A DNA stretch of 58,280 nucleotides. Origin: Leuconostocaceae bacterium ESL0958. Lineage in GTDB: Bacteria > Bacillota > Bacilli > Lactobacillales > Lactobacillaceae. The notes beneath the pieces are model-generated. The model saw only the letters and a program-made list of their open reading frames with translations, did not search any database and was not told where the DNA came from. Shown in pieces: positions 26,778 through 35,303 of this stretch. Where the stretch lies: assembly GCA_029433265.1 (NCBI GenBank), contig JAQTHT010000008.1, forward strand, positions 1 through 58,280. The letters run 5' to 3'. Each line of letters opens with the position of its first letter. Position 1 is the stretch's first letter. The position numbers and the translations under genes are program-made.

Positions 26778-27969
26778 TTTCTTGTCCTTCTCCTTCGTCG
26801 GTTTGGGCTAGTGCTTCAATGACCGCTCCGCGAATGATAATACCCAACATGCGGTTATCATCATCCACAACCGCCACGGGCGTGTGGGCGTCATAAATGA
26901 TATTCAAGATATCAGCAACCAGCGTATCTGGCTTAACCGTTGGCATGTCGGAAACCACGTCCGTCAATGGCAACTTGTCTCGACGGGCCTTCACAGCGGC
27001 ATCAGACGTAATGTAGCCCATGAACTTGCGGCTGGCATCTGTTGCGACCAAGCCAGAAACTTCTTCTTCGGACATCCGGTGCAAGGCAACGTTTGGTCCA
27101 TCAGCTTCGGCGTTAACCGTCAAGCCTGGTACCATAATCGTTTCAGCATTCAAAACCTTGGAACGGTCGACATCCTCAACGAAGCTCTTCACATAATCGT
27201 TAGCAGGGTTGGTCAAAATTTCTTCCCCGGTGCCGGTTTGCTGCAAGAAGCCGTCCTTCATGATGGCAATCCGGTCACCCAAACGCAGTGCTTCGTTCAA
27301 ATCGTGGGTGATGAAGATGATGGTCTTCTTAACAGAAGCTTGCAAATCAAGCAATTCATCCTGCATTTCACGACGAACCAATGGATCCAAAGCGGAAAAG
27401 GCTTCATCCATGAGCAAGATATCGGGGTTGTTTGTCAGCGCACGGGACAATCCCACTCGCTGCTGCATCCCACCAGAAAGCTGGGAAGGATACTGGTCCT
27501 TAAAGGAAATCAGCTTGGAATTCTTCAAGGCCTTTTCGGCCCGCTCGCGACGTTCCGCAGCAGGCACTCCTTGAATCTCCAAGCCGAATTCCGTGTTTTC
27601 CAGAATCGTCCGGTTTGGTAACAAACCGAAGTTCTGGAAGACCATGGACATCTTCTTCCGACGCACTTCCAACAACTGTTTCTTATCGGCCTTCGTGACG
27701 TTGATATCGTCGACGATGACATCCCCTGAAGTTGGCTCGTATAAACGGTTCAGCATCCGGATTAACGTTGACTTACCAGAACCAGACAGTCCCATGATGA
27801 CGAAGATTTCGCCTTCATTGACTTCCAAGTTCATGTCGTAAACACCAACGGTCGAACCAGTCTTTTCAAAGATCTCGTTCTTTCCTTTGCCTTCGTGAAC
27901 CATTTTTAGGGCAGCTTTTTGGCGCTTTCCAAAGATCTTGGTTAAGTGTTTAATCTGAACTTTTGGCAT
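26770..27969 (-). CDS. opuAA: glycine betaine ABC transporter ATPase with CBS domains
   Basis: The 399-residue ATPase has Walker [10 protein letters not shown], signature [15 protein letters not shown] and Walker [14 protein letters not shown]. It has the long OpuA-type N-terminal lead ([15 protein letters not shown]) and two CBS motifs in the last 130 residues. In OpuA these CBS domains sense ionic strength and bind c-di-AMP. AGGAGGG precedes ATG 27969. It is first gene of the operon, with OpuABC behind it. Confidence 0.95.
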   Translation of the reverse strand: MPKVQIKHLTKIFGKRQKAALKMVHEGKGKNEIFEKTGSTVGVYDMNLEVNEGEIFVIMGLSGSGKSTLIRMLNRLYEPTSGDVIVDDINVTKADKKQLLEVRRKKMSMVFQNFGLLPNRTILENTEFGLEIQGVPAAERRERAEKALKNSKLISFKDQYPSQLSGGMQQRVGLSRALTNNPDILLMDEAFSALDPLVRREMQDELLDLQASVKKTIIFITHDLNEALRLGDRIAIMKDGFLQQTGTGEEILTNPANDYVKSFVEDVDRSKVLNAETIMVPGLTVNAEADGPNVALHRMSEEEVSGLVATDASRKFMGYITSDAAVKARRDKLPLTDVVSDMPTVKPDTLVADILNIIYDAHTPVAVVDDDNRMLGIIIRGAVIEALAQTDEGEGQENE

Positions 27970-28019
27970 AAGCCCTCCTAATATTTGACTAACCTGCTAA
28001 TTTAAAATAAACTAACAAG

Positions 28020-28050
28020 TGCCCACCTATTAAATGAACAACGGTGGGCA
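28020..28050. repeat. inverted repeat in the opuAA leader
   Basis: TGCCCACC (28020-28027), 15 bases, GGTGGGCA (28043-28050). The same element occurs in the second Opu leader at 30637-30666. Confidence 0.7.
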
Positions 28051-28052
28051 AT

Positions 28053-28086
28053 AGTGACCACTTACTATCATACACGAGTGTTCACT
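28053..28086. promoter_or_regulatory. candidate bipartite BusR operator
   Basis: AGTGACCACT (28053-28062) and AGTGTTCACT (28077-28086) have matching AGTG/CACT arms with centres 24 bases apart, one near the transcription start and one in the promoter spacer. BusR of streptococci and lactococci binds bipartite palindromes at busA, so this is the natural site for the neighbouring regulator. Confidence 0.6.
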
Positions 28087-28094
28087 TTTGTCAA
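28067..28094 (-). promoter_or_regulatory. opuAA promoter
   Basis: Minus strand TTGACA (28089-28094), 16 bases, TATGAT (28067-28072). Two AGTGnnCACT elements flank the -10. Confidence 0.8.
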
Positions 28095-28138
28095 ATTGTC
28101 CCAGAATCAGACTGGCCATGCGGCAATGAGGAAATGAG

Positions 28139-28777
28139 ATGCCTAAAATTAAAGATCCAAAGTACCATCAAATTGCGTTAGAAATCGCAGAACATATTGT
28201 CAACAAGCAGTTTACTGTGGGCGAAAAGCTCCACGCCCGGTCGACTTTGGCTGCCACTTTTGGGGTCTCCGCTGAAACAGCCCGTAAGGCCATTTCCGTG
28301 CTAGCTGACCTGGATATTGTCCAGCCCGTTCATGGTTCCGGTGTCGAAGTCCTGTCGCGTGATCGTGCCAAGGACTTTCTGGACCAGGCTCAGGAAAGCC
28401 GGGACCTGCAAGCCACCCACAAGAAAATTAAAGATTTAATTGCCCAGCAAAAAGAAGACTTAACCAACTTAGATCAAACCTTCTCCATGTTGGTCCAACA
28501 AACCCAACGGGTTCGTCAGAATAATCCGATGTCCCCATATGAGCTGATTCCACAAAATAATTCCGACAAGCTGAACCAATCAATTGGTAGCCTGAACATC
28601 TGGCAGAACACTGGTGCTACCGTGATTGCCATTTTGCACGGCGAAGATTTGATTCTATCGCCTGGCCCCTACGCCAACATCACGGCCGGCGATACCGTTT
28701 ACTTCGTCGGCTCGGACAAATCAGTCCAGGCAATGGAACAATTTTTCAGCCCAGAAGAACCCACAAAAAACGCCTAG
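28139..28777 (+). CDS. busR: BusR-like GntR/RCK_C osmotic repressor
   Basis: Residues 1-75 are a GntR-type winged helix (VGEKLHARSTLAATFGVSAETARKAISVL). Residues about 85-130 are a coiled coil, and residues about 145-205 an RCK_C domain (NTGATVIAILHGEDLILSPG, then ITAGDTVYFVGS). This domain order is that of BusR, which represses the betaine transporter when c-di-AMP is bound. It is divergent from opuAA and convergent with a second OpuABC, placing it between its likely targets. 212 residues is usual. Confidence 0.9.
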   Translation: MPKIKDPKYHQIALEIAEHIVNKQFTVGEKLHARSTLAATFGVSAETARKAISVLADLDIVQPVHGSGVEVLSRDRAKDFLDQAQESRDLQATHKKIKDLIAQQKEDLTNLDQTFSMLVQQTQRVRQNNPMSPYELIPQNNSDKLNQSIGSLNIWQNTGATVIAILHGEDLILSPGPYANITAGDTVYFVGSDKSVQAMEQFFSPEEPTKNA

Positions 28778-28818
28778 CAATGAACGCGGCCTGCGTCATC
28801 TGCTAGACGTTTTTTTTA
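28766..28818. terminator. bidirectional terminator between busR and second OpuABC
   Basis: AACGCCTAGCA (28769-28779) pairs with TGCTAGACGTT (28801-28811) with one mismatch and an inner stem. Runs of A and T on both sides serve both directions. It overlaps the end of busR. Confidence 0.75.
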
Positions 28819-28820
28819 CC

Positions 28821-28861
28821 AGCAGTCAAGCCGATCAAGGCTTTGACTGCTTTTCTTTTTA
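28821..28861 (+). terminator. second hairpin behind busR
   Basis: AGCAGTCA...TGACTGCT arms with GCC/GGC inside and a T-rich tail, similar to the hairpin at 24875. Confidence 0.65.
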
Positions 28862-28865
28862 ATGA

Positions 28866-30581
28866 CTATTTGAACCAGGCAGCCACTTCCTTTGGATGGG
28901 CCTTGATCCAGTCGTCGGCCGCCTCCTTGGGCGACTGACCCTCCTGCATCTTGAGCATAACCCCTTCCATATCTTGCTTGGTCCACTTAAACTTTTGCAT
29001 GACCTTGTAGACATCAGGCTTAGCTGATTTCAAATTCTTGCGGGTAATGGTATCAATGTGTTCGCCAGAGCCCATCGTGCCCTTTGGATCTTGCAAGTAC
29101 TTCAAATGGTACTTTTGAAAAATCCAGTGTGGGGACCAACCGGTCACAATAATCGGCTGATGGTTTTGAATCGCCTTGCCCAGAGAAGCCGTCATGGCGC
29201 CCGTTGAGGCCTCTTGTAATTGCCAGCCGGACAAGTTGCTGTAATCAGACAGCGTCTTCTTGGCTTGCTTCATTTCACCGGCACCAGGTTCAATCCCCGT
29301 AATGGTCTTGTTCGCCTGGTCGGTCAAATCAGCAATGGAATTGACCGGCATGTAATCCGGTACGACCAGTCCCGTCTTAACGCCAGTCACACTCGTACCA
29401 GCCACCTGAATCTGATCCTTGTACTTCTTGTACATTTCTTGGTGGGTCAAGGGCAACCAGGCAGCCGTGGAGGCATCCACCTGGCCGTTGGCCACCGACT
29501 GCCAGTTGACCGCGTTATCGAGCGGCGTCATCGATACCTGATAGCCGTGCTGCCGCATGGCCTCGGCCAACACGTTCGTCGAAGCCACTTCCGTATCCCA
29601 CTGTACATAACCCAGCGAAACTTTTTTACCAGATTCCTTAGCCGCTTGGAAAGAGCCGACGGCACCGGACAGCACGAAGATTGCAACCATGGCCAGCGCC
29701 CCCCACTTCTGCCACTTAGGCAGCTTGGGTGCGGTGACATCACCGCGACTGAGGCGGCCGACCAAACGATCGATGATAATGGCCATGATGACCAAAGCCA
29801 ACCCATTTTCAAAGCCAGCGCCCACGTCGGCGTGTTGCACAGCCGAAAGTACGCCCCGACCCAAGCCGGGCGCACCAATCATCGACGCCATTACGACCAT
29901 GGACAGCGCCAAACGAATCGTTTGCTGGCAACCTTCCAAAATGGTGTTCGTGGCGGCTGGTAGTTCTACTTTAAACAGTTTTTGCCAGAAAGTGGCCCCA
30001 AAGGAATCCGCCGTTTCTTCCAAAGCCAGTGGTACTTGTTGAAAGGCCAAGTAGGTCAGATTGACCACGGGGGGCAGGGCAAAGACAATCGAGGCCCCGA
30101 CGCCCGGTACCACGCCAATGCCGAAGAAGGCGACGGCCGGAATCAGATAGACAAAGGCCGGCATGGTCTGCATGAAGTCCAACAGGGGCTTCACCAGCAA
30201 GTAGACCTTGGGCTTTTTAGCCGACCAAACGCCCAGCGGTACCCCGATGACCAAGGCAATCAAGGAAGAAAGCAGCACCAAGGTCAGCGTCTGCATGAAA
30301 TCATCCCAGAGACGCAGGTTGGCGACTAGTAAGAGCCCGAAGAGCACAAAGCTAGCAAAGCCAAACTTTTTACGTGCGGTAAACAGTGCTAGGCCCACCA
30401 TCACGAGGATAAAAACTGCCATGGGGATGGTGGTCAAAAAATTAGTGCTAGCATCCATCAGGCTATTCATAAATGACTGAATCCCATTGAAGAAACCAGC
30501 CCAGTTGGTCGTTAACCAGCCAACCCCATCCGATACCCAGTCACTGATGGGTATCGGATTCATTGAAAACAACGTGTTCAT
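28866..30581 (-). CDS. second OpuABC permease/substrate-binding fusion, no linked ATPase
   Basis: A 571-residue paralogue of the protein at 25059, aligning end to end with the same permease core ([21 protein letters not shown]) and binding domain ([35 protein letters not shown]). I start at ATG 30581, preceded by AAAGGAGCG. No ATPase gene adjoins it, so it probably borrows the OpuAA at 26770. Differences in the binding half suggest a different solute preference, which sequence alone cannot define. Its own promoter and a leader repeat shared with opuAA indicate joint control. Confidence 0.93.
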   Translation of the reverse strand: MNTLFSMNPIPISDWVSDGVGWLTTNWAGFFNGIQSFMNSLMDASTNFLTTIPMAVFILVMVGLALFTARKKFGFASFVLFGLLLVANLRLWDDFMQTLTLVLLSSLIALVIGVPLGVWSAKKPKVYLLVKPLLDFMQTMPAFVYLIPAVAFFGIGVVPGVGASIVFALPPVVNLTYLAFQQVPLALEETADSFGATFWQKLFKVELPAATNTILEGCQQTIRLALSMVVMASMIGAPGLGRGVLSAVQHADVGAGFENGLALVIMAIIIDRLVGRLSRGDVTAPKLPKWQKWGALAMVAIFVLSGAVGSFQAAKESGKKVSLGYVQWDTEVASTNVLAEAMRQHGYQVSMTPLDNAVNWQSVANGQVDASTAAWLPLTHQEMYKKYKDQIQVAGTSVTGVKTGLVVPDYMPVNSIADLTDQANKTITGIEPGAGEMKQAKKTLSDYSNLSGWQLQEASTGAMTASLGKAIQNHQPIIVTGWSPHWIFQKYHLKYLQDPKGTMGSGEHIDTITRKNLKSAKPDVYKVMQKFKWTKQDMEGVMLKMQEGQSPKEAADDWIKAHPKEVAAWFK

Positions 30582-30636
30582 GATCCGCTCCTTTATCATG
30601 CTGATGCGCCCATCAGCAAAATGATCCGCGTTCAAG

Positions 30637-30666
30637 TGCCCACCCATTTTAAAAAAGAGATGGGCA
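30637..30666. repeat. inverted repeat in the second OpuABC leader
   Basis: TGCCCACC (30637-30644), 14 bases, GATGGGCA (30659-30666). On the minus strand GGTGGGCACTTG is identical to the first Opu leader. Confidence 0.7.
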
Positions 30667-30679
30667 GTCCTTCACTCTT

Positions 30680-30707
30680 ATCTTACAGGAAAGAATCCAT
30701 TTGTCAA
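30680..30707 (-). promoter_or_regulatory. promoter of the second OpuABC gene
   Basis: Minus strand TTGACA (30702-30707), 16 bases, TAAGAT (30680-30685). The -35 joins directly onto the T-tract of the pgi terminator. Confidence 0.8.
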
Positions 30708-30737
30708 AAAAAGAACAAACCGACTGGTTTGTTCTTG
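30705..30737 (-). terminator. pgi terminator
   Basis: AAGAACAAACC (30711-30721), loop GACT, GGTTTGTTCTT (30726-30736), then T bases on the minus strand. Confidence 0.9.
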
Positions 30738-30754
30738 TATCACGTTATGCTTGT

Positions 30755-32095
30755 TTATTTTTGCAAACGCTGGGCATAGGCCCGACTAGCTGCTTCATAG
30801 CCTGGCTTGTTCAACAAAGCAAACATGGCTGTCTTGTAGGCTTCAACACCCGGTTGGTTGAAGGGGTTAATGGCAAAGAGATAGCCAGAAATACCGACCG
30901 CCAACTCGAAGAAGTAAATCAACTCCCCGAGATTAAAGGCATCTTGGATGGCCACTGTCACGGCCATGTTCGGCACACCCCCATCAATGTGGGCTAAGGC
31001 TACGCCCAGTGCTGCTGTTTGATTGACCGTACTGAGCTGCCGGCCCTCCAAATAAGCGAGACCGTCCTGCTGATTGGTCACTGGTACCGTCGCATCGACC
31101 TGTTCTTGTTCAACCCGGACGACCGTTTCAAACAAGTCCCGCCGGCCTTCTTGGATGTACTGGCCGATGGAGTGCAAATCCGTTGAGTAGTTGGCGGAAG
31201 AAGGGTAAATCCCCTTTTGGTTCTTCCCTTCGGACTCCCCCATCAGTTGCTTCCACCACTCGCCCAGGTACTGCAAAGAGGGTTCCCAGTTAGCCAAAAT
31301 TTCCGTGTGATAGCCCTTATCGTACAAAATCCGCCGGGCGGCAGCATACTGCAGGGCTGGATTATCGGCTAGCTGCTTGGATTGGTAGTCACCTTCAGCT
31401 TCTTTAGCGCCAGCCAAAACCTGTTCAATGTCAATGCCAGCCGCTGCCATTGGCAGCAAGCCGACCGCCGTCAAGACAGAGAAACGGCCCCCGACACCAT
31501 CGGGAATGACAAAGCGTTCGTAGCCCTCACTAAGGGCTTCATCGTGCAGAGCCCCCCGCTCGCCATCCGTTGTGGCATAGATTCGTTGGTTGGCCCCAAC
31601 TTCGCCATAACGGGCCACCAATTCCTTACGGAAGAAGCGGAAGGCCAGTGCGGGCTCCGTTGTCGTCCCGGACTTGGAAATCACGTTGACCGAAAAATCC
31701 TGCTTGCCGATGACTTGCATGGTCCGTTTTAAATCAGCGGCAGACAGGGAATTGCCGGCAAAGTACACCTTACACTCCTGGTCCTGAACCAGGTCATTGT
31801 GCCACTTGCTCTTTACAAAATCCAAGGCCATCTTAGCGCCCAGGTAGGAGCCACCAATTCCGATGACGACTAAAACCCGAGACTGCTGCTGGATGCGCTG
31901 CGCCGCATGCTGAATGGCCGTCAATTCTGCTTCTGTGAACGTTGAAGGCAAGTGCAACCAGTCAGTATAGCGGGCGCCAACGCCTGTTTTAGCCCGTAAT
32001 TGCTGGTCAGCATGCTCAATTTGTGTTTGAATATCGGTCCACTCACTATCTTGGATGAAGTGTTCTAAACCGCTGCGATCGAATGCGACTGTCAT
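30755..32095 (-). CDS. pgi: glucose-6-phosphate isomerase
   Basis: Pgi interconverts glucose 6-phosphate and fructose 6-phosphate. The 446-residue protein shows [16 protein letters not shown], the sugar-binding [28 protein letters not shown] and a C-terminal segment [10 protein letters not shown], all Pgi landmarks, and has the Bacilli-type length. In a phosphoketolase fermenter it feeds fructose into the glucose 6-phosphate pool. GGGGG-containing ribosome site before ATG 32095. It stands alone with its own terminator. Confidence 0.97.
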   Translation of the reverse strand: MTVAFDRSGLEHFIQDSEWTDIQTQIEHADQQLRAKTGVGARYTDWLHLPSTFTEAELTAIQHAAQRIQQQSRVLVVIGIGGSYLGAKMALDFVKSKWHNDLVQDQECKVYFAGNSLSAADLKRTMQVIGKQDFSVNVISKSGTTTEPALAFRFFRKELVARYGEVGANQRIYATTDGERGALHDEALSEGYERFVIPDGVGGRFSVLTAVGLLPMAAAGIDIEQVLAGAKEAEGDYQSKQLADNPALQYAAARRILYDKGYHTEILANWEPSLQYLGEWWKQLMGESEGKNQKGIYPSSANYSTDLHSIGQYIQEGRRDLFETVVRVEQEQVDATVPVTNQQDGLAYLEGRQLSTVNQTAALGVALAHIDGGVPNMAVTVAIQDAFNLGELIYFFELAVGISGYLFAINPFNQPGVEAYKTAMFALLNKPGYEAASRAYAQRLQK

Positions 32096-32156
32096 GGTTG
32101 TCCCCCTGCTCTTTCAGAAAGTCCTATTAGGGTCAGTATAGCATCTTTTGCGAAAT

Positions 32157-32194
32157 TAAAAAGCTGGTCGCTTGATATGAAACAAAAGCGCTCC
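32157..32194 (-). terminator. possible terminator of the rsmG-to-carboxypeptidase run
   Basis: On the minus strand GG..CGCTT pairs with AAGCG.CC across a 12-base loop, followed by AGCTTTTTAA. The stem is imperfect. Confidence 0.5.
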
Positions 32195-32196
32195 TT

Positions 32197-33519
32197 TTAT
32201 TCATTTTCGACGGCAACCCCATTCAAAACCAGTGGAATTTCCCGTTGCTGCTTACTGCTACCCGGCAAGTAATCCAACTCGCTAGTCGGCTGGGCGTAAG
32301 TCAAAACCGCATCCGAGTTGGGATTAGGCCGCTGCTTCAAGGCAGCTACCTTGGCCAATTCGATATGCCCTTGCTTGGCTGTCCAGTAAGTCCTGGTGTC
32401 GCCCACCTGAACCTGGGCCTTGGCCCGGTCCTTTTCGATTGGCAAGCGGGTCTGGCCGGGCAGTTGGCTACCGGCCTGGTAAGTGTGTGCTTCCTTCTTG
32501 GCCAGCACCTGGTCGACAATATCAATCGTATCTTGATAACGGTCCACGTTGTCCTGGTAGTCGCCGGCATCGTTGACGACCGTCAAAAATTCGTGCCCGT
32601 CCTTGGATTTCACATAGCCGGTAAAGCAACCCCCGGCCTCCGGCGTGGAACCGGATTTGAGCCCGAGAATTTGTAGATTGTTCGGATTCTTGAGATTGGA
32701 CTCGATATCATCAAAGGCCGTGCCGAAGTCAGAAGCCTTGGTCAACGTCACTTTCTTGTTCTTCACATAAGTTAATTGGTTTTGTGACCGCAACTGCTTT
32801 AAGGAAGGATCCATGGCCAAAATCTTGTTGGCAATCTGGGCGATCTGGGTGGCCGAAGCATGATTGTAGGCATCATTAGGAGCCGAGCTAATTTTGCTAC
32901 CAAAAGCATCCCCGTTAACTTGACCCGCGCCGTTATACCAAGCGGAACCCTTCAAGTTCAGATCCTTGGCCCAACTTTCTAACGTGTCCTGGCCGGTTTT
33001 GTGGGCCGGCGTTAGATGGGCCACCAAGGCAAAGGCCGCATCATTCGCAGAATTAGTAAACATCGCCCGATACAAATCTTTCACGCGGACTTGGTCACCA
33101 CTCTGGATATCCAAGTGGGAGAAGGCATCGTTACTCTGTTTGGATAAATCAGCGGCATTGGTAATCTTGACCCAATCATCCCAGTTCAAATGACCACTTT
33201 GGATGTTTTTCAGGACACCGTAGGCAGTCAGCATTTTGGACTGTGAGGCAATGGCCACCTGCTCATCTGCTTTTTTATCGCCTAAAATTTGGCCGGTGGT
33301 CAGATCCACAACCAAAGCCGACTTGGCATCCGTCTTGAGGGCCACCGGCTGATCGGGCGTCCGTTTGCTGTCCTGGTCACTGCTGTGATGGGGCCAAAAG
33401 AAGACCAGCGCAGCGGCAGCCAGCGCTAAGACGACGAGGACTGTCCCGAGAGCCAGCCAACGGCGTTTCTTACTGGCTTGCTGATTCATTGCTGTTAACT
33501 TTTGATTCTTTTTTGACAT
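32197..33519 (-). CDS. D-alanyl-D-alanine carboxypeptidase (peptidase S11)
   Basis: A 440-residue penicillin-binding protein with an N-terminal anchor (about residues 20-41) and an extracellular S11 domain. Motifs are SQSK (Ser92, Lys95), SAN in TNSANDAAF and KSG in LGLKSGSTPEAG. It trims the terminal residue from stem peptides. About 100 residues follow the catalytic domain, as in DacA-type enzymes. It is last in a run with a VanRS-like pair and its predicted start overlaps the kinase gene by 50 bases. An inner start at residue 11 is possible but lacks a ribosome site. Confidence 0.92.
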   Translation of the reverse strand: MSKKNQKLTAMNQQASKKRRWLALGTVLVVLALAAAALVFFWPHHSSDQDSKRTPDQPVALKTDAKSALVVDLTTGQILGDKKADEQVAIASQSKMLTAYGVLKNIQSGHLNWDDWVKITNAADLSKQSNDAFSHLDIQSGDQVRVKDLYRAMFTNSANDAAFALVAHLTPAHKTGQDTLESWAKDLNLKGSAWYNGAGQVNGDAFGSKISSAPNDAYNHASATQIAQIANKILAMDPSLKQLRSQNQLTYVKNKKVTLTKASDFGTAFDDIESNLKNPNNLQILGLKSGSTPEAGGCFTGYVKSKDGHEFLTVVNDAGDYQDNVDRYQDTIDIVDQVLAKKEAHTYQAGSQLPGQTRLPIEKDRAKAQVQVGDTRTYWTAKQGHIELAKVAALKQRPNPNSDAVLTYAQPTSELDYLPGSSKQQREIPLVLNGVAVENE

Positions 33520-34609
33520 GCTGTTCTTCTTTACGTTGTTTTAACGGCAAGGTTAACACAAAAGCGGTCAGTGCCGCATCCGATTCCACCGTGATTTGTC
33601 CGCCGTGTTGGTCCACAATTCCTTTGACAATGGCCAAACCAAGGCCAGTCCCGCCGGTTTTTTGATTACGAGATTCTTCGACGCGGTAAAAACGATCAAA
33701 GAGCTGTTGTTGGGCAGCTGGTGGGATGGCCGGGCCATCATTTTGTACCCGAATCACCACCTGCTGCTGATTTTTAATTTGGCCCGTTAATTTAATAAAA
33801 CTGGCGCCCGTGCCATACTTCAAGGCATTTTCCACCATGTTAATCAGCACGCGGGCCAGCTTATCTGAATCCCCGGCCATGACAATCAGGCGGGGATGCA
33901 AATTCGTTGCTAATTGAATGTGCTTTTCCTTAGCCTCCATGGCGTAGTTGGCTAGGACCTGCTCAAAGAGATCTCCTAATGAGAAGGACGTAACATTCAA
34001 ATTGACTTGGGCCGTCTCCAACTTCGCAAACTCAAAGAGGTCTTCCACCAGCGTCTTCATTTGGTTGGCCTTATGGTAGGCCGTTTCCGTGTATTTTTGC
34101 TGGTCCGCTGTCGAAATCTTAACCTGGCCGTTGACCACCAGTCCCAAGTAACCAATCATGGCAGTTAAAGGGGTCCGCAGGTCATGGGAAATATTTTCCA
34201 TCATTTCTTCTTTGGATTTTTCCACCGCTTGCTGGGCAGCAGCCTGCTGCTGATAGCTAGCAAGCAGTCTTTCTAGAGCAGCGTCCAGTGCCGCTACCTG
34301 CCGGTTTTGTCGATTGAGCGGACTAACGGCAGGTAGGTCGGCTAACCGCTGCTCCGCCAGTGCCTGCAGTCGCTCATAAAAAGCGGCCAATGCCCGCTGC
34401 TTGCGATAGGCATGATACAGGGCAATGCATAACAAGAGCAGCAAGAGCGCCCAAGCCCCGTAAAAAAAAGGCCAGCGGATGAACGCCGACCAATTTTCTA
34501 CGCGTCCTAGCACTAAGCTACTGAGTCCCAAGGCTAGGACGGCCGTGACCGGTAATCCCAGCAGCAACCTGCAGAAAGCCTGTCCTTTCGCTTGTCTTGC
34601 AGTTTTCAT
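33470..34609 (-). CDS. VanS-like sensor histidine kinase
   Basis: Two membrane helices (about 15-35 and 46-67) enclose only a short outer loop, so it probably senses within the membrane or through a partner. His142 lies in SHDLRTPLTAMIGYLGLV, very like the VanS box. The N box is NMVENALKYG and the G boxes are DNGP-like and GGTGLGLAIVKGIV. The C-terminal tail is Lys-rich. It starts 2 bases after the response regulator stop and overlaps the carboxypeptidase gene. The stimulus is not known; cell-wall state is inferred from the partner gene. Confidence 0.92.
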   Translation of the reverse strand: MKTARQAKGQAFCRLLLGLPVTAVLALGLSSLVLGRVENWSAFIRWPFFYGAWALLLLLLCIALYHAYRKQRALAAFYERLQALAEQRLADLPAVSPLNRQNRQVAALDAALERLLASYQQQAAAQQAVEKSKEEMMENISHDLRTPLTAMIGYLGLVVNGQVKISTADQQKYTETAYHKANQMKTLVEDLFEFAKLETAQVNLNVTSFSLGDLFEQVLANYAMEAKEKHIQLATNLHPRLIVMAGDSDKLARVLINMVENALKYGTGASFIKLTGQIKNQQQVVIRVQNDGPAIPPAAQQQLFDRFYRVEESRNQKTGGTGLGLAIVKGIVDQHGGQITVESDAALTAFVLTLPLKQRKEEQHVKKESKVNSNESASQ

Positions 34610-34611
34610 GA

Positions 34612-35301
34612 TTAGCTCACTTCAATTTTGTAGCCGACGCCCCAAACGGTTTGAATGACTTGATCGCCATTCGTGGCCGCTTCCAACTTATCCCGCAGAT
34701 GGGAAACATGGACCATGACGGTTTTAGCTGACACCACGGATTCCTGCTGCCAAACCCGTTCAAAAATATCATCGGCAGAAAAGACCCGGTTGGGATGGGA
34801 CGCTAAGAGGTATAGAATACCAAATTCCAGGGCCGTCAAGGACACTAAGTCCCCATCAGCAGTTTTAACTTCATGGGAGTCTTTATTGATGACCAAGGAG
34901 GCGACCGTCAGGACATCCGGCTTTTCTTCCTGTACGCCATTCTGAGAACGGCGGAGCAAGGACCGAATGCGGGCCATGACTTCCAGTGGGTTGAACGGCT
35001 TCGTGACGTAGTCATCTGCACCGGAAATCAGGCCCTGGATTTTATCCATATCCGTGGACTTGGCCGACAGCATCAGAATCGGAATCCGCCGATCCTTGCG
35101 GACTTCCTTTAACACGTCCAAGCCAGACAAATTGGGCATCATAATGTCCAAAATCATGAGCGCGATGTCTGGATTGGTGTTCAACTTGGACAGCGCCTCT
35201 TTGCCGTCTTTGGCAATGACCGGTTCGTAGTCTTCATTTTTTAAGTAAATTTCAAGTAATTCTGCAATTTCTTGATCATCATCGACCACTAAAATTTTCA
35301 T
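34612..35301 (-). CDS. OmpR/VanR-like response regulator
   Basis: A receiver domain with acidic pocket DDD at 7-9, phospho-acceptor Asp52 (LMILDIMMPN) and Lys in VTKPFNPLE, joined to a winged-helix domain (ALEFGILYLLASHPNRVFSADDIF, then VMVHVSHLRDKL, ending VWGVGYKIEVS). At 229 residues it is complete. GAGGAG precedes ATG 35301. It is directly upstream of the kinase and 2 bases after the DUF1129 gene, so it is read as part of the long minus-strand operon. Confidence 0.95.
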   Translation of the reverse strand: MKILVVDDDQEIAELLEIYLKNEDYEPVIAKDGKEALSKLNTNPDIALMILDIMMPNLSGLDVLKEVRKDRRIPILMLSAKSTDMDKIQGLISGADDYVTKPFNPLEVMARIRSLLRRSQNGVQEEKPDVLTVASLVINKDSHEVKTADGDLVSLTALEFGILYLLASHPNRVFSADDIFERVWQQESVVSAKTVMVHVSHLRDKLEAATNGDQVIQTVWGVGYKIEVS

Positions 35302-35303
35302 GG

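Noticed and set aside
24875-28861. Similar AGCAGTC hairpins near 24875 and 28821 as a mobile repeat
   Set aside because: Both follow genes, end in T-runs and differ inside the stem, so ordinary secondary terminators explain them.
32170-32184. TGATATGAAAC at 32173 as a further IS end
   Set aside because: It lies in the loop of a probable terminator with no other IS feature; an 11-base match can be chance.
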